Shown here: in pieces, positions 36,622-45,829 of the stretch
Layout: every line of letters starts with the position of its first letter
How positions within the stretch are numbered: the first letter of the stretch is position 1
Assembly: GCA_913060505.1 (NCBI GenBank)
Contig: CAJXRQ010000009.1
Location: 1-64,000, forward strand
DNA: 64,000 nt
Source of the DNA: an uncultured Desulfovibrio sp.
GTDB lineage: Bacteria; Desulfobacterota; Desulfovibrionia; Desulfovibrionales; Desulfovibrionaceae
Direction of reading: 5' to 3'
Translations under genes and position numbers: made by a program
The notes under the pieces: model-generated
What the model was told of the DNA's origin: nothing
Seen by the model: only the letters and a program-made list of their open reading frames with translations
The model's database searches: none

Positions 36622-38335
36622 CCGCCACTACTACACGTCCCTGCACCGCAGCATGGTCGCCACGGTCATACTGGTATCGCTGATGCCCATGGCGCTGATC
36701 ACCCTGATCGGCGGATACCAGTATACAGCCGCATACAAGGCCAAAGTGCTGGCGCATCTCGGAGAGATCGTCCGCAAGCACGAGCAGAACATAGACACCT
36801 ACCTGCTCGAAAAGGTCGCCGAGATTCGGGTGCTGGCAGATAACATGGGGGTCTCCTGCTTCAGGGACGAAAACAAGCTTCAACGCTTGCACCAAACGCT
36901 CATGGAACGCCATGGCGGCGATTTCGTGGACCTCGGGCTGGTCAATGAGCATGGCATGCAGGTGGCCTATTCCGGCCCGTTCCGGCTGGGGGAGGCCGAT
37001 TACGCGGATGCGGAATGGTTCCGTGAAGTCATGAAACGCAAGGTTTATATTTCCGATGTATTCCTTGGCCTGCGCGGTGTCCCACACTTCATCATCGCCG
37101 TACAATTCCACTCCGAAGGCCAGCGATGGATTCTGCGCACCACCATTGACTTCGTAGCCTTCAACCGGCTGGTGGAAAACATCCGAATAGGTCAAACAGG
37201 TCTGGCGTTCATCATGAACAGAAACGGCGACTTCCAAACCACGCCGCGTCTGGACCTCAACGCCGAAATTCCGTTTTTGAAGCGGCTGCTGGATGAAACC
37301 GAAAACAAAAACGGGCCCCGTCTGGCGGACGGGCTTGTGGCTTCACGCATTGCCGAAAACCCGGCCACAGGACGCGAAACCATCTATCTGAGCACTCCCC
37401 TCAAACAAGGCGACTGGCGACTTGTGTACCAACAGGACGCAACGGACGCCTTTTCCGAACTGGTCCAGACCCGCAATCTGGTCCTGTTCGTACTGCTTTT
37501 GGGAACCATCGCCATCACCTTCATGGCCGTGTTGCTTTCCCGCCGCATGATCAAACGCATCAAGGCATCGGACAGGGAAAAGGAAATGATGAACGAACAG
37601 GTCATTGAAGCCGGGCGTCTTGCCTCGCTGGGCGAGTTGGCCGCAGGCATTGCGCATGAAATCAACAACCCTGTCGCCATCATGGTTGAAGAAGCCGGAT
37701 GGGTTCAGGACATGCTTGAAGAGGGAATGGAAAAGGACGGCAATCTGGATGAAACCCGGCGTGCCCTCGCCCAGATCCGTACCCAGGGTTCCCGCTGTCG
37801 CGAAATCACCCACAAGCTGCTCTCGTTCGCACGCATGATCGACCCGACCATCGTGGAAATGCAGTTGAACGACATGGTTGAGGAAATCGTGGGGTTGAGT
37901 TCGCAACGCACACGCTTCGCCAATGTGCAGGTGGAGACCGTACTGGCCGAGGATTTGCCCACCATAGCGGCCAGTCCCTCGGAAATGCAGCAGGTGTTGC
38001 TCAATCTGGTCAACAATGCCGTGGACGCCATGGAAAAGGATGGCGGGACCATGACCATCACCACCAAACGGGACCGCGACGACGTACTCATGACCGTGGC
38101 CGACACAGGATGCGGTATTCCCAAGGCCAACCTGCAACGATTGTTCGACCCCTTCTTCACCACCAAACCGGTGGGCAAGGGGACAGGGCTGGGACTGTCC
38201 ATCATTTACGGCATCATCAACAAGATGAAGGGAGAGATATCCGTGAACAGCGCCGTTGATATGGGAACGGCCTTTACCGTGCGCATTCCTTCGTCATCCG
38301 CAAACCAGAAGGAAGAGCGGCAAGGAAATGAATAG
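36614..38335 (+). CDS. Cache-domain sensor histidine kinase
   Basis: 573 residues. Spans at about 15-35 and 288-310 enclose a double-Cache periplasmic sensor (VDLGLVNEHGMQVAYSGPF and DYADAEWFREV are dCache features). There is no PAS domain. The phosphoacceptor is His in LGELAAGIAHEINNPVAI, of the NtrB/DctB type, with ATPase boxes NLVNNAVDAM, DTGCGIP and GTGLGLSI. Two stand-alone receivers follow and are the likely phosphate acceptors. Confidence 0.93.
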   Translation: MPDRHYYTSLHRSMVATVILVSLMPMALITLIGGYQYTAAYKAKVLAHLGEIVRKHEQNIDTYLLEKVAEIRVLADNMGVSCFRDENKLQRLHQTLMERHGGDFVDLGLVNEHGMQVAYSGPFRLGEADYADAEWFREVMKRKVYISDVFLGLRGVPHFIIAVQFHSEGQRWILRTTIDFVAFNRLVENIRIGQTGLAFIMNRNGDFQTTPRLDLNAEIPFLKRLLDETENKNGPRLADGLVASRIAENPATGRETIYLSTPLKQGDWRLVYQQDATDAFSELVQTRNLVLFVLLLGTIAITFMAVLLSRRMIKRIKASDREKEMMNEQVIEAGRLASLGELAAGIAHEINNPVAIMVEEAGWVQDMLEEGMEKDGNLDETRRALAQIRTQGSRCREITHKLLSFARMIDPTIVEMQLNDMVEEIVGLSSQRTRFANVQVETVLAEDLPTIAASPSEMQQVLLNLVNNAVDAMEKDGGTMTITTKRDRDDVLMTVADTGCGIPKANLQRLFDPFFTTKPVGKGTGLGLSIIYGIINKMKGEISVNSAVDMGTAFTVRIPSSSANQKEERQGNE

Positions 38336-38371
38336 GGCCGACCAGAAATGAACGCGACAGGGGGGAAAGCC

Positions 38372-38743
38372 ATGAGCGACAAAGCGACCAGAGTGCTGTT
38401 GGTGGATGACGAAACCGGATTCACCGACGTCATGTGCAAACGCCTTTCACGGCGAAACATGTCCGTGCGCACTGCTGGGGGCGGGTCCGAGGCCATCCAG
38501 ATACTGCGCAACGAGGATTTCGACGTGGCCCTTCTTGACCTGAAGATGGAGGACATGAGCGGCATCGAGGTTTTGCAGATATTCAAGAAGATGGTGCCGG
38601 AAATGCCGGTGATCATGCTCACCGGGCACGGCTCCGAGGAAGCTGCAAGGGAAGGCATGCAACAGGGCGCCTTCGATTACCTTCTCAAGCCCTGTGACTT
38701 CGAGCAGTTGCTGGCCAAAATCCGGTCCGCGACCAAGCAGTAG
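38372..38743 (+). CDS. Single-domain response regulator
   Basis: 123 residues from the ATG at 38372, preceded by GGGGGG; an ATG at 38348 is less well supported. The receiver is complete: VDDE, Asp56 (LLDLKMEDM), Thr in MLTGHG and Lys in YLLKPCD. There is no output domain, so it acts by binding a partner or as a relay element. It is a tandem paralogue of the next gene, sharing KRLSRR and EGMQQGAF. Confidence 0.93.
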   Translation: MSDKATRVLLVDDETGFTDVMCKRLSRRNMSVRTAGGGSEAIQILRNEDFDVALLDLKMEDMSGIEVLQIFKKMVPEMPVIMLTGHGSEEAAREGMQQGAFDYLLKPCDFEQLLAKIRSATKQ

Positions 38744-38755
38744 GAGGGGATTGCC

Positions 38756-39172
38756 ATGAGACCTGTCAACCTGCTCATTGTGGACGACGAACCGGACTTT
38801 GTGCGCACCATGGAAAAACGTCTTTCAAGACGGTCCATGAATGTTGTGACGGCAGTCTCCGGGGCCGAAGCCCTGAAGCTGCTGGACAATTTTTCCGCGG
38901 ATGTGGTGGTGCTTGACGTGAAGATGCCGGAAATGGACGGTATCCAGACGCTCAAGGCCATCAGGCGAAGGCATCCGCTGATAGAGGTGATCATGCTCAC
39001 CGGGCACGCCAGCATGGATGCGGCAGTGGAGGGCATGCAACAGGGCGCGTTTCATTATTTGATGAAACCTGCCGAGATCAACGAGCTCGTCTTCAAGATT
39101 GAAGATGCGTTCAAACGAAAAACGCTTCGGGAGGAACGGGTCCTGGAGGAACATTCGAACAACGCCCGCTGA
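38756..39172 (+). CDS. Single-domain response regulator, tandem copy
   Basis: 138 residues. Receiver with VDDE, Asp54 (VLDVKMPEM), MLTGHA and YLMKPAE, plus a charged C-terminal helix (KRKTLREERVLEEH). It starts 12 bp after the previous receiver gene and shares KRLSRRSMNV and EGMQQGAF with it. It is probably the second acceptor for the upstream kinase. Confidence 0.93.
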   Translation: MRPVNLLIVDDEPDFVRTMEKRLSRRSMNVVTAVSGAEALKLLDNFSADVVVLDVKMPEMDGIQTLKAIRRRHPLIEVIMLTGHASMDAAVEGMQQGAFHYLMKPAEINELVFKIEDAFKRKTLREERVLEEHSNNAR

Positions 39173-39224
39173 ACGGGCATGGCACTTGTGCTAACCAATC
39201 ATACAAGAAACGAGGACGAGACTC

Positions 39225-40481
39225 ATGAACATCGCACGAAGAATTTACGGGACCATGCTTCACGCGGCAAGAGCCCACGCCCAGTGGGATCTGGAAGTTT
39301 CGCGCAGCATACTGGGCAACAAGAAGAAGTTGCTCCTGCTGGTCATTCTGGCACTCCCCGCCATACTGGTGGCAACGGGTATGGCGGCAGACCTGAACCT
39401 ACCGGATATTCTGGGCGGGAAAAAGGCCTATACTCCGGCATTCTACACGCCGGACATATTCCTGGCCTCAATACTCATCGGCCTGTGCGCAGGCCTGATC
39501 ACCGGCTGCATCGGCGCCGGGGGCGGATTCATCATCACCCCGGCCCTCATGAGCGCGGGCATCAAGGGTATTCTGGCCGTGGGCACCGACCTGTTCCACA
39601 TTTTTGCCAAGGCAATCATGGGCACAGCCGTGCACAAGAAGCTTGGTAACGTATCCGTGGGACTGGCCGTAGCCTTTCTGGTGGGCTCCGGTGTAGGCGT
39701 CACCGGAGGTGGCGTGATCAACCGCTTCATCTACGAATTGAATCCAGTGCTCTCAGACACCTTTATCAGCTTCATCTACGTCATCCTGCTCGGCTTCCTC
39801 GGTACCTACGCCATGATCGACTTCCTGCGGCTTCGCAAGGCAGGAGGCGGAGACGCCCATGGCGGTGGCGGCGGAGGCGGCGGACTGCCCGCGGCTTTGC
39901 AGCGGGCCAAGATTCCGCCCATGATCGGCTTTGACGAAGACCTGGTTCCCGGCGGAAAGAAGATCTCCGCATGGTTCGTCGCCCTTTGCGGCGCGGTTGT
40001 CGGATTCATGGCCGCCATCATGGGCGTGGGCGGAGGATTCCTGACCTTCCCCATGTTCGTATACATTCTGGGCGTCAGTTCCTTCACCACCGTTGGTACG
40101 GACATCCTGCAAATCATCTTCACGGCCGGTTACGCCAGCATCTCCCAGTACGCGATATACGGCTTCATTTTCTACACCCTGGCCATGGGCATGCTGCTGG
40201 GTTCCCTGTTGGGCATCCAGATAGGCGCCCTGACCACCAAGCTGGTTCCGGGCATCTACATCCGCGGTTTCTATGCCATTGCCATTCTCGCAGGTTTTTT
40301 GAACAGACTGTTCGCACTGCCTAGCAAGCTATCGGACATGAAGCTGATCGCGGTGAATCCGAGCGTTTCGTCCATATGCACCCAAATCGGCAACTGGACC
40401 TTCTTCATCTGTGTCGGAATATTCGGCGTATGGGTCATCGGCACGTTCCTGACAAAGATCAACCAGCTCAGGGAGGACTAG
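39225..40481 (+). CDS. TauE/SafE-family membrane permease
   Basis: 418 residues with about nine hydrophobic spans. The first family repeat is seen in IGLCAGLITGCIGAGGGFIITPALMSAG (key pattern G-x-G-G-G-F) and the second in FMAAIMGVGGGFLTFPMF. A long N-terminal stretch precedes the first repeat. The cytoplasmic loop near 205-220 is Gly/His-rich (DAHGGGGGGGGLP). Known relatives export sulfite, sulfoacetate or other small organosulfur anions; the substrate here is unknown. Four bases separate it from the next membrane gene. Confidence 0.87.
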   Translation: MNIARRIYGTMLHAARAHAQWDLEVSRSILGNKKKLLLLVILALPAILVATGMAADLNLPDILGGKKAYTPAFYTPDIFLASILIGLCAGLITGCIGAGGGFIITPALMSAGIKGILAVGTDLFHIFAKAIMGTAVHKKLGNVSVGLAVAFLVGSGVGVTGGGVINRFIYELNPVLSDTFISFIYVILLGFLGTYAMIDFLRLRKAGGGDAHGGGGGGGGLPAALQRAKIPPMIGFDEDLVPGGKKISAWFVALCGAVVGFMAAIMGVGGGFLTFPMFVYILGVSSFTTVGTDILQIIFTAGYASISQYAIYGFIFYTLAMGMLLGSLLGIQIGALTTKLVPGIYIRGFYAIAILAGFLNRLFALPSKLSDMKLIAVNPSVSSICTQIGNWTFFICVGIFGVWVIGTFLTKINQLRED

Positions 40482-40484
40482 GAC

Positions 40485-41198
40485 ATGCTCATTCGAGACA
40501 AGAGACACTTCACGTGGGGCATTACGCTCATGATAGGCTTCCTGATTGTGCTGGCGTACATGTTCACCCCGAACTTCGGCGGCGTAAACGCATTCCATGC
40601 CTCGGACGCGGAGTTCAACGCCATATCCAAGGGATCGACCAACTATATCCCGTCCATCAAGAACGAGGCCAAGCAGTTCGAGGGACAACCCTTTGACGTA
40701 CTCATCTTTGAAAACGGGTCCAAGATACTGCGTCCGCTGGCAATGATGTTGCTCCAACCCGCAGGGATGACGGTTGAGGAAACCGACAACGGCCTGCGAG
40801 TGCAAGGCGATCTCGGCGCTCTCATGGCGGCAGCCCTTGAAGATTCGGACACCATGTTCAAGAACGACGGCGACACCATGAAGTCCCGCTACGGCATCAA
40901 GCCCCGCGAGGCCATGTTTGTATGGTGGAAGCTGCTCAAGGACGTCAAGCTGCATCTGGACAAACAAAAGATGTTCAAGCCTGCAACCTTCATCAACAAG
41001 AAGATCATCAAGCGCGCCGTGGAGGTGGGATACAACTACTTCGGCATCGAAGCCCGCAACGCTTCTGACGAATGGGAAAAGATTACCTTTGCGCTCATCT
41101 TCTACGTGGTCTACACATTGTGGTTCGGATACTCGATATTCTTCCTGTTCGAGGGACTGGGCCTTCAGATGACCGCGGGCAGGAAAAAGGAAATGTAA
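40485..41198 (+). CDS. Membrane protein paired with the TauE-type permease, unknown function
   Basis: 237 residues. One span near the N-terminus (about 11-27) and one near the C-terminus (about 203-225) bracket a soluble central region with FDVLIFENGSKILRPLAMML and a lysine-rich stretch. I do not know the family. The very close spacing with the permease suggests an accessory subunit. Confidence 0.75.
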   Translation: MLIRDKRHFTWGITLMIGFLIVLAYMFTPNFGGVNAFHASDAEFNAISKGSTNYIPSIKNEAKQFEGQPFDVLIFENGSKILRPLAMMLLQPAGMTVEETDNGLRVQGDLGALMAAALEDSDTMFKNDGDTMKSRYGIKPREAMFVWWKLLKDVKLHLDKQKMFKPATFINKKIIKRAVEVGYNYFGIEARNASDEWEKITFALIFYVVYTLWFGYSIFFLFEGLGLQMTAGRKKEM

Positions 41199-41221
41199 CC
41201 TGTAAAAAACGGGCCGCAAGC

Positions 41222-43858
41222 ATGGGATTTATGGACTGGTTGCCGTTCTTCGGGAAACGGAACAAGCAAGACCGTTGCGAAGACGCGCAGCAGTTCAAAA
41301 ATCTGCTTGCGGCCCGGTATCATCATTTCAAGCTGCTTCTCAGCGCGGACGGAGAAAACCACGAAATCATCACGGATATCGAGGAAGCCCTGCGCGGGGA
41401 AAGAATTTACGGTATGCACTTCGTGCGTGCGGCCTGCACGCGCAGCACCACCGCAGTTTTCCAGATGATCCGGCATATCAACGAGCTGGCACCCGGAAAA
41501 TATGAAAGGCTCTTCGAACAATTTGATGAAATCCGCGCCAAAATAGAACCGCACATCGCACACCGCAATGTGGAGCGGGGCGGCCCGTTGGTCATGAACC
41601 TTGCTGACGTCGGCATCAAAGACGCACTGCAATGCGGTTCCAAAATGGCCATGCTTTCCGAGGCCGGAATGGCTCTCGGCATTGCTGTCCCGTCCGGGTT
41701 CGTTATCACGGCCGAAGCCTTTCGTCTGTTCATGGCCGAAACCGGTCTGGACCGGGAAACCGAACGTATCCTGCAAGCCATGGACAAGGATGATCCGGAT
41801 GCCGTGAATCAGACTATGTCCAAGGTCATGCAAATGATTTTGAACGCCCCTCTGCCCGGGCAACTGGAAACGGCGATTATCCGGGCGCATGACCAACTGG
41901 AACAGGAAGTGGGACAGGCCCCGAGAATGGCCCTGCGCTCCAGCGCACTTGGGGAAGATGGTCAAAAGACTTCCTTTGCCGGGCAGCATCGCACCGTGCT
42001 CAATGTCACTCGCGAAGCCCTGCTTCATTCCTACAAGGAAGTGCTGGCCTCAAAATACTCCATGCAAGCGTTGGCCTACCGTTTGAGTCGGGGGATTCGG
42101 GATGAAGATGTGGCCATGTGCGTCGGTTGCATGGAAATGGTGGACGCCAGTTGTGGCGGAGTCGCCTATTCCACGAATCCTGTCGATCCGGAAGACGACA
42201 CCGTAAGCATACATTCAGTCTGGGGGTTGCCCAAAGGCGTTGTGGACGGTTCTGCCGAAACTGATATCTTCCGTGTAAGCCGCTCCACGCTGGAGATGGT
42301 GGAAGTTTCTGTCGCCGCCAAACCGGAGAAATTCGTTTGCCGCCAGAGCGAAGGAACCTGCCGAGAACCCAACCCCGAGGACGCCGGTACGCCTTCCCTG
42401 TCCCCCGAGCAGGCCAGGGAAGTAGCGAAGGCAGCCATACAGGCGCAACAACATTTCGGATGGCCGCAGGACATGGAATGGGCCATCGACAGGAACGACA
42501 ATCTGCGCCTTCTGCAATGTCGCCCTCTGCAGTTGCCGGAAACCGAACACCTCGTTCCGGGCAAAAACGGATTTTTCCACCCCACGCCACCGCCACTAGC
42601 CCGCGGTGGGACCACGGCCTCGGGAGGCGTCAGCATTGGCCCGGCTTTCGTGGTACGCAAGGAAGCCGACGTACTGTCCTTCCCGGACAATGCCGTGCTG
42701 GTACTTGCCGCAGCGCTCCCGCGACGGGCTTCACTGCTGCATCGCGCGGCAGCCGTAATCACGGAACGGGGCGGCGCCGCCGGCCATCTGGCCAACGTGG
42801 CCCGGGAATTCGGTATCCCGGCACTTTTCGGTATCCGCGGCATCATGAACCAATTGCAGAACAACGACATGATCACCGTGGATGCCGACATGCGCGCCGT
42901 GTATCCCGGAAAAATCGACACCCTGCTGTCCCGAAAACACAATCGCAAAGATCTCATGCGCGGCAGCCCGGTGCACAAAGCGCTGGCCGGGGCCGCACGT
43001 CACATTATCCGGCTCCGGTTGCTGGACCCGGATTCACCGGAATTCCGTCCCCGCAACTGCAAGACCATGCACGACATCGTACGCTTCTGCCACGAAACGG
43101 CAGTGCGGGAAATGTTCGACTTCGGCATCAGCGCCAGCTACCAGAAAGCTGCCTGCCGCCAGCTCATCTGTGATGTGCCCAAACAATTCTGGGTACTGAA
43201 TCTTGAAGACGGATTTGATGAAGCAGGCCAGCAACGAAATGATGCCTGCGTCATGGTCTCGGAAATACAGTCCGTGCCCATGCGCGCTCTGTGGGAAGGC
43301 ATGACGGCTGTTCCCTGGGAAGGGCCTCCTCCGGTCAACGCCCGCGGATTTCTTTCGGTCATGTTCGAGGCTACCATGAATCCGAACCTGACGGCGGACC
43401 GTCCAACGGACATGGCCATGAAGAATTACTTCATCATTTCCAAGAATTTCTGCAGTCTCCAATCGCGCTTTGGATTCCACTTCTGCGGAGCCGAGGCCGT
43501 TGTGGGAGATCGTCCCAGTGAAAACTACGCCCGATTCCACTTCAAAGGCGGCGCAGCCAATCTGGAGAGGCGAATCCTGCGTGCACGGTTCATCAAAGAA
43601 ATACTGGAAGAATACGATTTCCGCGTCAAATTGCGGCAGGACAACCTCCGCGCCCGTCTGGAAGGCTTCGGCCCCACGACCATGCTCAACCGTCTTCGCA
43701 TTCTCGGATACATGATCATCCACACCCGCCAGTTGGACATGATCATGACCGATGCAGATGCCGTCGCACGGCTAAAAAACAAAATACTGGAAGACCTTGC
43801 AGTCATAAGCACAGACCCGCAACAGGAAATGGATACTCGTTCTCCTGAAAATAAGTGA
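41222..43858 (+). CDS. PEP-synthase-like phosphotransferase without the C-terminal PEP/pyruvate barrel
   Basis: 878 residues from the ATG at 41222. An N-terminal region of about 130 residues, unlike known domains, is followed by the ATP-grasp domain of PPDK/PEP synthase (about 145-430; ALRSSALGEDGQKTSFAGQH, VAYSTNPVDP, LRLLQCRPL). The swivelling phosphohistidine domain follows with His522 in ERGGAAGHLANVAREFGIPA. The C-terminal 300 residues show no PEP/pyruvate-binding barrel signature. The layout is reminiscent of rifampicin phosphotransferase, which also uses the histidine domain without the barrel. The substrate is unknown. It follows the TauE-type permease pair by 23 bp. Confidence 0.8.
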   Translation: MGFMDWLPFFGKRNKQDRCEDAQQFKNLLAARYHHFKLLLSADGENHEIITDIEEALRGERIYGMHFVRAACTRSTTAVFQMIRHINELAPGKYERLFEQFDEIRAKIEPHIAHRNVERGGPLVMNLADVGIKDALQCGSKMAMLSEAGMALGIAVPSGFVITAEAFRLFMAETGLDRETERILQAMDKDDPDAVNQTMSKVMQMILNAPLPGQLETAIIRAHDQLEQEVGQAPRMALRSSALGEDGQKTSFAGQHRTVLNVTREALLHSYKEVLASKYSMQALAYRLSRGIRDEDVAMCVGCMEMVDASCGGVAYSTNPVDPEDDTVSIHSVWGLPKGVVDGSAETDIFRVSRSTLEMVEVSVAAKPEKFVCRQSEGTCREPNPEDAGTPSLSPEQAREVAKAAIQAQQHFGWPQDMEWAIDRNDNLRLLQCRPLQLPETEHLVPGKNGFFHPTPPPLARGGTTASGGVSIGPAFVVRKEADVLSFPDNAVLVLAAALPRRASLLHRAAAVITERGGAAGHLANVAREFGIPALFGIRGIMNQLQNNDMITVDADMRAVYPGKIDTLLSRKHNRKDLMRGSPVHKALAGAARHIIRLRLLDPDSPEFRPRNCKTMHDIVRFCHETAVREMFDFGISASYQKAACRQLICDVPKQFWVLNLEDGFDEAGQQRNDACVMVSEIQSVPMRALWEGMTAVPWEGPPPVNARGFLSVMFEATMNPNLTADRPTDMAMKNYFIISKNFCSLQSRFGFHFCGAEAVVGDRPSENYARFHFKGGAANLERRILRARFIKEILEEYDFRVKLRQDNLRARLEGFGPTTMLNRLRILGYMIIHTRQLDMIMTDADAVARLKNKILEDLAVISTDPQQEMDTRSPENK

Positions 43859-43929
43859 CAAAAAACCGCACATGCCCCATTATGAAATATAATATGAAAA
43901 ATGGTGCGTCACTATCGTAGGAGGAACTC

Positions 43930-44202
43930 ATGAAGAGCTTGCATTGCATCGTGAAAGGGACAGTTCAGGGCGGCAACTTTCAGGGCTGGCTGCAAAAGGA
44001 AGCGGAACAACTGAACATCAACGGATGGGTACGCAATATTGCAGACAGTGAAGCCGAAATCATGGCTCAAGGCGATCCCACTAATTTGAAGGAATTGGCG
44101 GAACTCATCCGCAATAAAGCCCCGCTTCCGGATGTGGAAGACATCCAGTGCGAAGTGGTCGACTACGACAAGACCTTCGAAGGATTTGAAATGCGCGGCT
44201 GA
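43930..44202 (+). CDS. Acylphosphatase-fold protein lacking the catalytic arginine
   Basis: 90 residues, standard length. Alignment by eye to acylphosphatases is clear: the phosphate-loop motif usually VQGVGFR reads VQGGNFQ, and the catalytic asparagine segment NGWVRN is kept. The essential arginine is therefore Gln. The enzyme is probably inactive on acyl phosphates or has altered activity. A strong GGAGG precedes the ATG. It follows the phosphotransferase gene by 71 bp and may be part of the same transcript. Confidence 0.8.
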   Translation: MKSLHCIVKGTVQGGNFQGWLQKEAEQLNINGWVRNIADSEAEIMAQGDPTNLKELAELIRNKAPLPDVEDIQCEVVDYDKTFEGFEMRG

Positions 44203-44290
44203 CGGGCAACGAATGCGCTCCAAGCGCAGATATTGCACTCCACCCCCCTTTCGGACAAACAAAAAACCGCTGACAACACGGGCCGCTCTT

Positions 44291-44306
44291 CGGCACATAC
44301 TTTGCT
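44291..44306 (+). promoter_or_regulatory. Sigma-54 promoter of the 44388-48538 genes
   Basis: CGGCACATACTTTGCT keeps GG and GC exactly 10 bases apart and matches the consensus except the first base. It lies about 95 bp before the kinase ATG at 44388. Confidence 0.7.
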
Positions 44307-44387
44307 ATTATGTCGGGTTGCGGTCCGTTGCCTTTGCGTGGCTACCCCGGTATAGAGACTGCAGAAACAGCAAGCCGTGGAGCGCGC

Positions 44388-45809
44388 ATGAGAATCTTTC
44401 CGGCGATGAGCATTTCCGCAAAAATGCTTGTCTGGGCCATGTCCATCACTACCATTTTTTGCGTAACCACCGCGTACCTCGTCTATCAGATACGCAACGA
44501 GTCCGACCTGACGCGGGAAATCGCTTCCACCCGTTACGAAATCGGCCTTGCCGTCCAGCAAATGGAAGAACGGTTGGACAGTGTGCAGAACAACATCCGC
44601 CGGTTCAAGGCCCTTGGCGACGAAACCGCCGCCCGATTCATCGTGGAAGACCTGACCCGTTTTGGGGAAATACTTCGGGAAACCCTGAGCAGGCACCCGG
44701 AATATGCGCATGACTGGAAGCCTCTGACCGGCGAGTTCACCCTTCGCCTGACCAAGGGGGATTCTCCGGACGACGCATTTGCGGCCGACGCCACAATTCA
44801 ATACTGGCTCTCCATTCTTGCCGGAACCAGAAACGACAACCAACAGCGTATTTCCCTTGGGCTGGCCAGACTCAGGCGCGACAACGTCCATGCGTACCGC
44901 GTCGGTTTCTATGGGCTGATCATCTGCCTTTTGCTGGCCATTCCGGGCAGTGCCATGTTTGCATGGCGCATCAATGCGCATCTCGAATCCATCCGTTCTG
45001 GTCTCAGGGCGTTGGGGGAAGGTGAAACCCCTCCCCCGGTTCGGGTGGAATCCGGGGACGAACTGGAAGAGCTGGCCGACGCCTACAACGTCATGGCGGA
45101 ACAATTACGGCGTGAGGAGCGAATGCGCACGGACTTCATTTCCATGCTCAGCCATGAAATCAGAACCCCGCTGACATCCATCCGCGAGTCCGTGGACATG
45201 ATGGCCGACGGTGTTTTCGGACCTGTGAATGAACGCCAAACGCGCTTCTTGCGCATCGCGGAAAAGGAAACCGACCGCCTGGCCGAGCTGCTGCGCAGAC
45301 TCATGACCGTAACACGCATGGAAGCGGGAAACCCGACCCTGAACCGGCAACCCATGGATTGTTCAGGCCTGATCCGAACCACTCAGGAACGGCTCGAATC
45401 TTCGGCCATGGCAAAAAAAATCAAACTGGAATCCCGATTGCCGGAAGACGATGTTTACATATCGGCGGACACGGAAAACCTTCGGCAGGTACTCCTGAAC
45501 CTCGGAGGCAACGCCATCAAGTTTTCACCGGACGAAAGCACGGTGACATTCCGGCTCGACATGGCGGAGAACGGTGTCGTATTCAGTGTGGAGGATCAGG
45601 GGCCGGGCGTACCGGAAGCCGAACGGGAACTGATATTCAAAAAATACTACCGGGCCGAGGGTGTGCGCATGGACAAGGACGGCGCAGGACTGGGGCTGGC
45701 CATATGCCGCAAGATAGTGGAAGCGCACGGCGGACACATGTGGGTGGACTGCGGTATTGAAGACGGATGTGCCTTCCGCTTTTTCATCCCCTCGGAACTC
45801 CCGAATTGA
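44388..45809 (+). CDS. Sensor histidine kinase (HAMP, HisKA, HATPase)
   Basis: 473 residues from the ATG at 44388, which has GGAG 6 bases before it. Spans at about 11-31 and 166-188 enclose a small helical sensor of about 130 residues. A HAMP linker leads to the dimerisation domain with His in ISMLSHEIRTPLTS, and the ATPase boxes are NLGGNAIKF, DQGPGVP and DGAGLGLAI. It is the partner of the sigma-54 regulator that follows 20 bp later. Confidence 0.93.
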   Translation: MRIFPAMSISAKMLVWAMSITTIFCVTTAYLVYQIRNESDLTREIASTRYEIGLAVQQMEERLDSVQNNIRRFKALGDETAARFIVEDLTRFGEILRETLSRHPEYAHDWKPLTGEFTLRLTKGDSPDDAFAADATIQYWLSILAGTRNDNQQRISLGLARLRRDNVHAYRVGFYGLIICLLLAIPGSAMFAWRINAHLESIRSGLRALGEGETPPPVRVESGDELEELADAYNVMAEQLRREERMRTDFISMLSHEIRTPLTSIRESVDMMADGVFGPVNERQTRFLRIAEKETDRLAELLRRLMTVTRMEAGNPTLNRQPMDCSGLIRTTQERLESSAMAKKIKLESRLPEDDVYISADTENLRQVLLNLGGNAIKFSPDESTVTFRLDMAENGVVFSVEDQGPGVPEAERELIFKKYYRAEGVRMDKDGAGLGLAICRKIVEAHGGHMWVDCGIEDGCAFRFFIPSELPN

Positions 45810-45829
45810 ACCTTTCTCACGGAGAATTC

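Noticed and set aside
39180-39195. TGGCACTTGTGCT before the TauE-type gene
   Set aside because: GG and GC are only 7 bases apart, so it is not a sigma-54 promoter.
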